Below, piece by piece: positions 24,384 through 35,900 of a stretch of DNA of 64,000 nt. The translations under genes and the position numbers were made by a program. The notes beneath the pieces are model-generated. The model did no database searches, was not told the DNA's origin, and saw nothing but the letters and a program-made list of their open reading frames with translations. Source of the stretch: Agrypnus murinus. Taxonomy: Eukaryota; Arthropoda; Insecta; Coleoptera; Elateridae. Location: contig OV816031.1 in NCBI GenBank assembly GCA_929113105.1, positions 98,515,683 through 98,579,682 on the forward strand. The letters are read 5' to 3'. Numbering within the stretch: position 1 is the first letter of the stretch; each line of letters starts with the position of its first letter.

Positions 24384-25230
24384 TTTTGAGTAAATGTCAC
24401 CTACTGCATTTTACCTTATCATGGCAGTGTTATTGTAGAAAAATGTTATTTTAATTGTTTGTACAAACAGAAACTTGTTTCTAAAAACAGAAAAAAATAG
24501 ACTTCGCCATAGTGATGGGTTCGTATAGTTTCAAAACGAACCCATTTGTTGTGTTATAATGATATTTAAGACGGAGGTTATTTCAAATTTTCGAGGGGCA
24601 CTAACATTTCACAGCAACGCATTTTCAAACAAACTTGCAAAGTAAACTGGACAGTATAAGAACACATTGAGCATGCTAAGCGATTGAACAAAACTTGTAA
24701 ATACATCAAAACATTTCAAGATTACATATAGCCAAAAAAGGTAGTAATCAGGTTAAATAAGTAATAAGATTTCTAAAAAAATATCCTATTTAAAATCAAC
24801 CAACAAAGTCGATAAATACAAAGTAGGATTATGAATAATCTCATTTACACAAGTCTAAGAGGCAAATACACTTAGGTTTTATTATTGGTACATGTAGTTC
24901 AAGCTTCACAGTAAGCAAATATACAAAGCATTTAGAAAAAAGTAATTTGACGAAAAATAGGAAAAAAATCAAAAAGTAGTGTGCTGTATATGGGTCTATC
25001 CCTATAAACACTGTAGTTATATAATAGTAACTATGACCTTACGATAACTAATTTTAGTGATCATAAGGTTGTGGTTACTGTTATATAAATAAAAATGTTT
25101 ATTGAGATATAAAATCTAAATAGGAATTATCAGTAAAGAGAAGGTTTCTTCTACAACAGTTAAATTTTATAATGAATTGCTTGTATACAGGGTGTTTTCT
25201 AGACTGGTACCAATATAAGCATTTTTTAAG
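24384..25230. other. Gene-free stretch
   Basis: It contains a short stem GGGTTCGT/ACGAACCC near 24517-24543 and a well-paired hairpin at 25018-25087 (listed separately). A TATACAGGG-type end at about 25185 leads into the foldback element. No coding region is supported. Confidence 0.5.
25018..25087. other. 70-nt hairpin, precursor-microRNA-like or tiny MITE
   Basis: TATATAATAGTAACTATGAC (25018-25037) plus CTTA pairs with TAAGGTTGTGGTTACTG and TTATATA across a ~20-nt centre. As RNA the lower stem would pair almost without mismatch if G-U pairs are allowed. Size and shape suit a microRNA precursor, but in a region full of small inverted-repeat elements a MITE remnant is at least as likely. Confidence 0.35.
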
Positions 25231-25309
25231 TATGGGTCATTCCAAGTCAAATCATCCAATGATCTGAACCTTGACATCTTAGATTTTTATAATTTTTGGT
25301 ACACTTATA

Positions 25310-25555
25310 CTGGGTGGAAATAAATGATTTTCATCAAGTTACCATTGCATTCCCCATGTAAAAGCACGACGTGCCGCTCTACCATAACCTCAAAATATAA
25401 AAAATTCAATAAATTCTTGAATTGTTTGACAGATTGATTTCATTTATTGACAGAACTAATTTAGTACTAAATCAAAAAGAGTAGAGCGGTACAGAAAATT
25501 TACATGTGAAAAAATTCCAAAGGGAACTTGATGAAAATCATTTATTTCCACGCTG
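25310..25555. mobile_element. 246-bp MITE with TA target duplication, nested in the foldback arm
   Basis: CTGGGTGGAAATAAATGATT at the left and the complement of CAGCGTGGAAATAAATGATT at the right are inverted; pairing continues through TTCATCAAGTT and again at 'GCTCTACC/GTAGAGC'. TA flanks both ends (25308-25309 and 25556-25557). The uninterrupted right arm near 27410 reads CTATAAGTG, equivalent to the empty site with a single TA. A TA duplication is typical of Tc1/mariner-type elements. Confidence 0.85.
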
Positions 25556-26339
25556 TAGTAGCCAGCAAGAATACAAAAAATAAAAATAAAAAAATTCAGA
25601 TTTTCTTGACTTACGATTTATGAATTATAGCCTTCCAAAAATTCAGAAAACGCCTGATTTTGACCGCGTTTTTAAAGTTAAAGGGTCGTAGATTGAAAAC
25701 TATTTGTCCTAGAGAGCTGAAATTGCTGTCATTCTCTTCAGTGTTTAATGAGCTTTCATTTAATATGCACCATGAGTACCATCAGAACAATTTTATGTTA
25801 TTTTGAAGAACACAAAAAAGTTTTTTCAAATACCCAAAATACGTCCCCTCTAATTTTTTTCAAAAATATATGTTTTTCATACACTGATTGACTACTAGTA
25901 TGAAATGTTTTAGAATGAGATGACAATGGGTTCTTGGAGAGAAAGATATTTTAGTATCAGCAGCCTTGTATATTAACCTATTCCATAGCATTTGGCTGTA
26001 ACAAATTTCTTTTAGAGACAAAACTGAGATAAAACTCACTAAAATAATAGTAATAAATAATAAATGTAATATTATTCATGTGTTAAATCACCAAAGTATT
26101 AATGTTGATTTTAGTTATCAATTTTATTGTTTTACTGTGTGGAGAAGCCTAATTTATTTTAATGTAAATTATGTTGCTTTTTTGTTTTAGAATTTTCTAA
26201 TTTTTTATGAACTACTTCTAGTGTTTCATCTGCTGATTTTTTAAAAATAGTATCATTTGATTTTCAAAACAAGAATATAGACTGTATACAACATGAATAA
26301 TACAATTTTAGGCCTACATGCAATATTTCAAATGGCAGA

Positions 26340-27015
26340 TAAAAATAAAAACTGGACGTAACCCATACAAAGAAGAAAACCACCCAAAATCTGCAAAAAA
26401 CACTAGGAATGTAACAGAATGGATGTGCTCTTTAGATTTATAGCGCATACAAATGGGTATGAGTATATGCGATAAGTGTAGAAAAAAGTTTTTGCTAAAA
26501 ATAAAGAATCACAATCAGACTTTACTCAGGACGATGATTTACCTTGCTCTAGCAAGGAAAATGATGCATTTACTGATTCACAATCAACATCGGATTATTT
26601 GAACAAATCTCTGGAACTTACAGGAGAGTCACCATTTAAAAAGAAAAAAATTCAAGTGGTAAGCTATGCAAAGAAGAAACTTGATAAAATAAAAACTAAT
26701 CTGGAAAAAAATTATTACTTCCCCAAGAAACAGATTATAATGCTGACGAGAATGTAGAGTCAGAGATGTTGGCACAATCACAACACAAGTTTAATAAAAG
26801 TACAAAAAGGAGTGAAAAATGATAATATTGTCAGTTTTACCTTTAAGTTGGAGCTGCAAGAAAATAGAAAATGAGTTTGGAATAAGCAATTATATGGCCC
26901 GCTCAGTTAAAAATTTGGTTAGGGAAAAGGGTATTCTTTCTAATCCCAATCTCAAATCTGGAAAAACATTGAATGAAACAATAAAAGGAGATTTTATCTG
27001 AATTTGCTTGCCCGA
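26340..27015 (+). pseudogene. Decayed transposon-protein gene, copy 2
   Basis: Fragments in several frames read, in order, SQSDFTQDDDLPCSSKE, PFKKKKIQVVSYAKKKL and LSVLPLSWSCKKIENEFG, then ISNYMARSVKNLV and KGILSNPNLKSGKTLNE. These are the N-terminal and middle parts of the same uncharacterised insect transposon-protein family as copy 1, including the helix-turn-helix-like 'SWSxxKIExEFGxSNYMAR' stretch. Frameshifts and stops (for example after 'FPKKQIIM') break it, and the C-terminal 'FSKF...GTHSVxVC' part is missing here. It lies between the arms of the foldback element and may be its former transposase or an accessory protein; that link is inference. Confidence 0.7.
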
Positions 27016-27530
27016 TGATATTAATAATATTTTTTTCTACAAGAACCCATTGTCATCCCACTCTAAAATGCATAGAAGTAGTCAATCAGTGTATGAATAA
27101 CATACATTTTTTTTCAAAAAAATTAGAGGGGATGTATTTTGGGTTTTTAAAATAACTTTTTTGGATTCTTCAAAATAACATAAAATTTTTCTAATTGTAC
27201 TCATGGTGTATATCAAACCAAAGCCCATTAAACACTAAAGATAATGACACCAATATCAGCTCTGTATGACAAATAGTTTTCAATTTACGGCCGTTTAAAC
27301 ATTAAAAACGCGGTCAAAATTGGACGTTTTTTGAATTTTTAGAGGTCCATATCTCATAAACTAAAAGTAAAAAAATCTGAAATTTTATATTTTCTGTCTT
27401 CTTGGTGGGTACTATAAGTGTACCAAAAATTATAAAAATCCGAGATGTCAAGGTTCAAATTAATTAAATTTTTGGTTGAGTTGATACGGAATGACCCATA
27501 TTTCGTAAAATGTGTAGCGTGGTCTGAAAA

Positions 27531-28499
27531 TGTACGTGTGAAAATAGAAATGTGGCAGTCATAATATGTGGTTCGCTACTCTTTGTCCTTCGTATATCAG
27601 CAGCAAAAAACTTTTGTTATAGCTGGATGTTTGTCACAACTAGAGAGAGAGGTCAATATATATTTTTTTATTATATTAAATAAATAACACAGCCCCACAA
27701 AAAAATAAATGTTCTGTCCTGGGAGCGAGACTATGGTATTCGGATGCACTTTTCGACGCTGAAACCGAATCCGACCTCAGATAAGCAGATATACCCTCAA
27801 AATCTTGTACTAGAGCCAAAAACAACCCCCAAATGGAGTAAAACATTCCTGACATATGATGACAATAAATACATGCAAAAAATGGTTGAAAACCGCAAAT
27901 TAATTCAATTTAATTTTATTAATTATTAATTTTAATTAATTCAATTTATTTTGCTGAAAACACAAAATAAAAGTATGTATCATCTTCAATCTTAACAAAA
28001 ACACGTTCTCTAAAGACCAACGTCGTCAGCGAAATTACATTTTTAAATAGTTTTTATAATAAATCCAACGAATCAAGTCTATTCATTACAAGTTATTTAT
28101 AGAATTTGTTTCTTTTCTTTTAAATTTCTGTTTCATAATATGTATTTGCTTTTATAAATAATTTAATGTCTTTTAATGTACTTAATGTCTAAAATAATTC
28201 AAATACAACCCTGTATAAGAAAAGAATATTTACACACTTGGCCTAATATAAAATCATGAAGTTCCCACAGCTAAAACGGCACGTTTCTTGGAATTATCTT
28301 CGATAAAAATATGCTACAACCCCCTTTTCCAAATTTCCTAGAATTTGAAAGTTGTCAAGTTTATAGCTTCAGATCTCGAAAAGTAGCTTTTTAAAATAAT
28401 ATTTCCCTTTTTCGTGATTGGATGACATGTCGCCAGGTTTCGTTCTGGTTGGTTGTTTTAATAACCCCTCTCTTTAGTTTGGAAAAATATCATGAGATT
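27531..28499. other. Gene-free stretch
   Basis: AT-rich DNA. The plus-strand frame at 27744-27929 shows no recognisable domain and is not proposed as a gene. Nothing else was identified. Confidence 0.5.
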
Positions 28500-28980
28500 C
28501 GCGCCGTTTTAGAGTCTGTCAGTCTTAAGAGGCAGTTTGTTCTAAATTTTCTGCAGGGCATGTTTATCTGGTGGTGGGTACGTTAAACGTGGTGAATTGC
28601 CCTGTGCTTTATCCGCGAAATTACAATGAAATAACACTAATAACGAGTGTTATCGCAGTATAAGCAGAAGGTCCACTCTCGCGAATATTGAAAGCCGCCG
28701 TGGGTAACCTTGTTGATCCTCGAGGTGTTTAACAATGTGCTGGTGGGCTACGCAACAACCGTTATGCTGTGATATATACGATCCTTGTTATTAGAAGGCA
28801 TCGCGAACTATTTATAGTCGTTTGCAGTAATAGTGAAATTTCGTGTTGTGTGTTTATTGGATTTTGTTCAAATGGTTTAAGCCAAGGAAGTTTAAGTAGG
28901 GCGAAGAGGTATGATGCAATTGCTGGACTGTAAAAGTGAAGCATGCAGTGGAGTAAGGGGACTACAAATTTGAAAGCACA
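28500..28980 (+). promoter_or_regulatory. Possible promoter and noncoding first exon (tentative)
   Basis: This block is richer in GC than its surroundings and is not visibly repetitive. It has an initiator-like TCAGT (28519-28523), no long open frame, and a possible 5' splice site GA|GTAAGG at 28952/28953. Such a pattern fits a 5' UTR exon of a plus-strand gene whose coding exons would lie beyond the satellite array, but no transcript evidence exists in the window. It could also be unique intergenic DNA, or 5' UTR on the other strand. Confidence 0.25.
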
Positions 28981-28983
28981 CAT

Positions 28984-29482
28984 GTAAATACAATGCAGCG
29001 CAGCGTTGGGTTCAGTAAATTGTTTAAAATACTATTCAGGATACCGTTAATATGAAACTCTTTTATTTTTTTCATTAATTACTTTAATTTATTTGTCACC
29101 TTAATTACAATTATTAAATTATTAAATTGAAATACATAATCGTAACATTTCTAAGAAATTTGCAAATTCTGTAAAAAAATGATTGTTTCTAAATTTTTAA
29201 TTTCAAATTTCACGATTATTGATTATCTGTATGTAAGTAGTTTTTACATGTAAACGCCGCGCCGAGTGATTCCCCTAAACGGACAATAACTCCGCCAGTA
29301 CGAATTTAAAAGTTTACTGCGTACCGATGACAATGCATGTTTACTTTATAAACCGTTTTAGAGATGGTTCTCCGTAATTATTTAATTAAAAAAAAACATT
29401 TTTATACAATACGTGATAACACTTAGCAATAGAAATACAAATTAAGTACTACGGAACTGATGCCCGAGTAAAAAGTTATTAA
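28984..29482. other. Gene-free stretch up to array 3
   Basis: AT-rich, with nothing recognised. The satellite starts at 29483 (TGACTATTCAAC) after 'AAAAAGTTATTAA'. This join falls at a different monomer position from the left end of array 2, and no cap-like sequence is present here. Confidence 0.55.
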
Positions 29483-32400
29483 TGACTATTCAACTCACAT
29501 GTCATTTATTAAAAATTGACCAATTAAAATGCAGCATTTGATATTTTTAATCCAATGAAAATGAATTGTATCGACAATTCTCACTAGTGAAAATTGTCGA
29601 CAATTTTCACTAGTGATAACAATCGACAATTTTAATAAAACACAAATATTTAACAACATTTATTTTTGAGTATTGAACGTACAATTATTAAATGTAACAT
29701 TGCTACATTTATGAAAAACAATTTGATTTTTTAAAGCGTGTTCGTTGAATAGTCTCTCGAATACCATATGTATTCAAAGTTAAGTAGACTATTTTTGTGG
29801 TGCTTAACACTCATGTCTATCATGCTTGCGAATACCACACGTGCTGCGCACTCATGGTATTTAAATGCAAGCATGATAGACATTCGTGAAACCACCACAA
29901 AAATAGTCGACATAACTTTGACTACTAATGGTATTATAAGTGACTATTCAACTCACATGTCATTTATTAAAAATTGACCAATTAAAATGCAGCATTTGAT
30001 ATTTTTAATCCAATGAAAATGAATTGTAGCGACAATTCTCACTAGTGAAAATTGTCGACAATTTTCACTAGTGATAACAATCGACAATTTTAATAAAACA
30101 CAAATATTTAACAGCATTTATTTTTGAGTATTGAACGTACAATTATTAAATGTAACATTGCTACATTTATGAAAAACAATTTGATTTTTTAAAGCGTGTT
30201 CGTTGAATAGTCTCTCGAATACCATAAGTAGTCAAAGTTAAGTAGACTATTTTTGTGGTGCTTAACACTCATGTCTATCATGCTTGCGAATACCACTGGT
30301 GCTGCGCACTCGTGGTATTTAAATGCAAGCATGATAGACATTCGTGAAACCACCACAAAAATAGTCGACATAACTTTGACTACTAATGGTATTATAAGTG
30401 ACTATTCAACTCACATGTCATTTATTAAAAATTGACCAATTAAAATGCAGCATTTGATATTTTTAATCCAATGAAAATGAATTGTATCGACAATTCTCAC
30501 TAGTGAAAATTATCGACAATTTTCACTAGTGATAACAATCGACAATTTTAATAAAACACAAATATTTAACAACATTTATTTTTGAGTACTGAACGTACAA
30601 TTATTAAATGTAACATTGCTACATTTATGAAAAACAATTTGATTTTTTAAAGCGTGTTCGTTGAATAGTCTCTCGAATACCATAAGTAGTCAAAGTTAAG
30701 TAGACTATTTTTGTGGTGCTTAACACTCATGTCTATCATGCTTGTGAATAACACTCGTGCTGCGCACTCGTGGTATTTAAATGCAAGCATGATAGACATT
30801 CGTGAAACCACCACAAAAATAGTCGACATAACTTTGACTACTAATGGTATTATAAGTGACTATTCAACTCACATGTCATTTATTAAAAATTGACCAATTA
30901 AAATGCAGCATTTGATATTTTTAATCCAATGAAAATGAATTGTATCGACAATTCTCACTAGTGAAAATTATCGACAATTTTCAATAGTGATAACAATCGA
31001 CAATTTTAATAAAACACAAATATTTAACAACATTTATTTTTGAGTACTGAACGTACAATTATTAAATGTAACATTGCTACATTTATGAAAAACAATTTGA
31101 TTTTTTAAAGCGTGTTCGTTGAATAGTCTCTCGAATACCATAAGTAGTCAAAGTTAAGTAGACTATTTTTGTGGTGCTTAACACTCATGTCTATCATGCT
31201 TGCGAATACCACTCGTGCTGCGCACTCGTGGTATTTAAATGCAAGCATGATAGACATTCGTGAAACCACCACAAAAATAGTCGACATAACTTTGACTACT
31301 AATGGTATTATAAGTGACTATTCAACTCACATGTCATTTATTAAAAATTGACCAATTAAAATGCAGCATTTGATATTTTTAATCCAATTAAAATTAATTG
31401 TATCGACAATTCTCACTAGTGAAAATTGTCGACAATTTTCACTAGTGATAACAATCGACAATTTTAATAAAACACAAATATTTAACAACATTTATTTTTG
31501 AGTATTGAACGTACAATTATTAAATGTAACATTGCTACATTTATGAAAAACAATTTGATTTTTTAAAGCGTGTTCGTTGAATAGTCTCTCGAATACCATA
31601 AGTAGTCAAAGTTAAGTAGACTATTTTTGTGGTGCTTAACACTCATGTCTATCATGCTTGCGAATACCACTCGTGCTGCGCACTCGTGGTATTTAAATGC
31701 AAGCATGATAGACATTCGTGAAACCACCACAAAAATAGTCGACATAACTTTGACTACTAATGGTATTATAAGTGACTATTCAACTCACATGTCATTTATT
31801 AAAAATTGACCAATTAAAATGCAGCATTTGATATTTTTAATCCAATGAAAATGAATTGTATCGACAATTCTCACTAGTGAAAATTATCGACAATTTTAAT
31901 AAAACACAAATATTTAACATTTATTTTTGAGTACTGAACGTACAATTATTAAATGTAACATTGCTACAATTATGAAAAACAATTTGATTTTTTAAAGCGT
32001 GTTCTTTGAATAGTCTCTCGAATACCATAAGTAGTCAAAGTTAAGTAGACTATTTTTGTGGTGCTTAGCACTCATGTCTATCATGCTTGCGAATACAACT
32101 CGTGCTGCGCACTCGTGATATTTAAATGCAAGCATGATAGACATTCGTGAAACCACCAGAAAAATAGTCGACATAACTTTGACTACTAATGGTATTATAA
32201 GTGACTATTCAACTCACATGTCATTTATTAAAAATTGACCAATTAAAATGCAGCATTTGATATTTTTAATCCAATGAAAATGAATTGTAGCGACAATTCT
32301 CACTAGTGAAAATTGTCGACAATTTTCAGTAGTGATAACAATCGACAATTTTAATAAAACACAAATATTTAACAACATTTATTTTGAGTACTGAACGTAC

Positions 32401-32935
32401 AATTATTAAATGTAACATTGCTACATTTATGAAAAACAATTTGATTTTTTAAAGCGTGTTCGTTGAATAGTCTCTCGAATACCATAAGTAGTCAAAGTTA
32501 AGTAGACTATTTTTGTGGTGCTTAACACTCATGTCTATCATGCTTGCGAATATCACTCGTGCTGCGCACTCGTGATATTTAAATGCAAGCATGATAGACA
32601 TTCGTGAAACCACCACAAGAATAGTCGACATAACTTTGACTACTAATGGTATTATAAGTGACTATTCAACTCACATGTCATTTATTAAAAATTGACCAAT
32701 TAAAATGCAGCATTTGATATTTTTAATCCAATGAAAATGAATTGTATCGACAATACTCACTAGTGAAAATTATCGACAATTTTCAATAGTGATAACAATC
32801 GACAATTTTAATAAAACACAAATATTTAACAACATTTATTTTTGAGTACTGAACGTACAATTATTAAATGTAACATTGCTACATTTATGAAAAACAATTT
32901 GATTTTTTAAAGGGTGTTCGTTGAATAGTCTCTCG

Positions 32936-35900
32936 AATACCATAAGTAGTCAAAGTTAAGTAGACTATTTTTGTGGTGCTTAACACTCATGTCTATCATG
33001 CTTGCGAATACCACTCGTGCTGCGCACTCGTGGTATTTAAATGCAAGCATGATAGACATTCGTGAAACCACCACAAAAATAGTCGACATAACTTTGACTA
33101 CTAATGGTATTATAAGTGACTATTCAACTCACATGTCATTTATTAAAAATTGACCAATTAAAATGCAGCATTTGATATTTTTAATCCAATGAAAATGAAT
33201 TGTATCGACAATTCTCACTAGTGAAAATTATCGACAATTTTCACTAATGATAACAATCGAGAATTTTAATAAAACACAAATATTTAACAACATTTATTTT
33301 TGAGTACTGAACGTACAATTATTAAATGTAACATTGCTACATTTATGAAAAACAATTTGATTTTTTAAAGCGTGTTCGTTGAATAGTCTCTCGAATACCA
33401 TAAGTAGTCAAAGTTAAGTAGACTATTTTTGTGGTGCTTAACACTCATGTCTATCATGCTTGCGAATAACACTCGTGCTGCGCACTCGTGGTATTTAAAT
33501 GCAAGCATGATAGACATTCGTGAAACCACCACAAAAATAGTCGACATAACTTTGACTACTAATGGTATTATAAGTGACTATTCAACTCACATGTCATTTA
33601 TTAAAAATTGACCAATTAAAATGCAGCATTTGATATTTTTAATCCAATGAAAATGAATTGTATCGACAATTCTCACTAGTGAAAATTATCGACAATTTTC
33701 AATAGTGATAACAATCGACAATTTTAATAAAACACAAATATTTAACAACATTTATTTTTGAGTACTGAACGTACAATTATTAAATGTAACATTGCTACAT
33801 TTATGAAAAACAATTTGATTTTTAAAGCGTGTTCGTTGAATAGTCTCTCGAATACCATAAGTAGTCAAAGTTAAGTAGACTATTTTTGTGGTGCTTAACA
33901 CTCATGTCTATCATGCTTGCGAATACCACTCGTGCTGCGCACTCGTGGTATTTATATGCAAGCATGATAGACATTCGTGAAACCACCACAAAAATAGTCG
34001 ACATAACTTTGACTACTAATGGTATTATAAGTGACTATTCAACTCACATGTCATTTATTAAAAATTGACCAATTAAAATGCAGCATTTGATATTTTTAAT
34101 CCAATGAAAATGAATTGTAGCGACAATTCTCACTAGTGAAAATTGTCGACAGTTTTCACTAGTGATAACAATCGACAATTTTAATAAAACACAAATATTT
34201 AACAACATTTATTTTTGAGTACTGGACGTACAATTATTAAATGTAACATTGCTACATTTATGAAAAACAATTTGATTTTTTAAAGCGTGTTCGTTGAATA
34301 GTCTCTCGAATACCATAAGTAGTCAAAGTTAAGTAGACTAGTTTTGTGGTGCTTAACACTCATGTCTATCATGCTTGCGAATACAACTCGTGCTGCGCAC
34401 TCGTGTAATTTAAACGCAAGCATGATAGACATTCGTGAAACCACCACAAAAATAGTCGACATAACTTTGACTACTAATGGTATTATAAGTGACTATTCAA
34501 CTCACATGTCATTTACTAAAAATTGACCAATTAAAATGCAGCATTGGATATTTTTAATCCAATGAAAATGAATTGTAGCGACAATTCTCACTAGTGAAAA
34601 TTGTCAACAATTTTCACTAGTGATAACAATCGACAATTTTAATAAAACACAAATATTTAACAACATTTATTTTGAGTACTGAACGTACAATTATTAAATG
34701 TAACATTGCTACATTTATGAAATACAATTTGATTTTTTAAAGCGTGTTCGTTGAATAGTCTCTCGAATACCATAAGTAGTCAAAATTAAGTAGACTATTT
34801 TTGTGGTGCTTAACACTCATGTCTATCATGCTTGCGAATACCACTCGTGCTGCGCACTCGTGGTATTTAAATGCAAGCATGATAGACATTCGTGAAACCA
34901 CCACAAAAATAGTCGACATAACTTTGACTACAAATGGTATTTATTATAAGTGACTATTCAACTCACATGTCATTTATTAAAAATTGACCAATTAAAATGC
35001 AGCATTTGATATTTTTAATCCAATGAAAATGAATTGTATCGACAATTCTCACTAGTGAAGATTATCGACAATTTTCACTAGTGATAACAATCGACAATTT
35101 TAATAAAACACAAATATTTAACAACATTTATTTTTGAGTACTGAACGTACAATTATTAAATGTAACATTGCTACATTTATGAAAAACAATTTGATTTTTT
35201 AAAGCGTGTTCGTTGAATAGTCTCTCGAATACCATAAGTACTCAAAGTTAAGTAGACTATTTTTGTGGTGCTTAACACTCATGTCTATCATGCTTGCGAA
35301 TACCACTCGTGCTGCGCACTCGTGGTATTTAAATGCAAGCATGATAGACATTCGTGAAACCACCACAAAAATAGTCGACATAACTTTGACTACAAATGGT
35401 ATTTATTATAAGTGACTATTCAACTCACATGTCATTTATTAAAAATTGACCAATTAAAATGCAGCATTTGATATTTTTAATCCAATGAAAATGAATTGTA
35501 TCGACAATTCTCACTAGTGAAAATTGTCGACAATTTTCACTAGTGATAACAATCGACAATATTAATAAAACACAAATATTTAACAACATTTATTTTTGAG
35601 TACTGAACGTACAATTATTAAATGTAACATTGCTACATTTATGAAAAACAATTTGATGTTTTAAAGCGTGTTCGTTGAATAGTCTCTCGAATACCATAAG
35701 TAGTCAAAGTTAAGTAGACTATTTTTGTGGTGCTTAACACTCATGTCTATCATGCTTGCGAATACCACTCGTGCTGCGCACTCGTGATATTTAAATGAAA
35801 GCATGATAGACATTCGTGAAACCACCACAAAAATAGTCGACATAACTTTGACTACTAATGGTATTATAAGTGACTATTCAACTCACATGTCATTTATTAA

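Larger units (their letters stand above)
25185..27530. mobile_element. Foldback element with ~470-bp inverted arms
   Basis: The left arm (25231-25952, interrupted) and right arm (27027-27500) are inverted copies. Landmarks: TATGGGTCATTCC (left) against GGAATGACCCATA (right); 'GACCGCGTTTTTAAAGTTAA' against its counterpart near 27300; CAATGGGTTCTTG against CAAGAACCCATTG. Outside the arms the left side has TATACAGGGTGTTTTCTAGA and the right side a degraded match, so true termini are probably near 25185 and 27530. The centre carries a decayed protein gene. Long arms and an internal relic suggest a DNA transposon with extended terminal repeats, class not assigned. Confidence 0.75.

Noticed and set aside
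27744..27929. 61-codon open frame on the plus strand
   Set aside because: No recognisable domain, no splice context, and it ends in AT-rich low complexity.
28762..28983. 73-codon open frame on the minus strand
   Set aside because: No recognised similarity; length is within chance expectation, and it lacks splice or family support.
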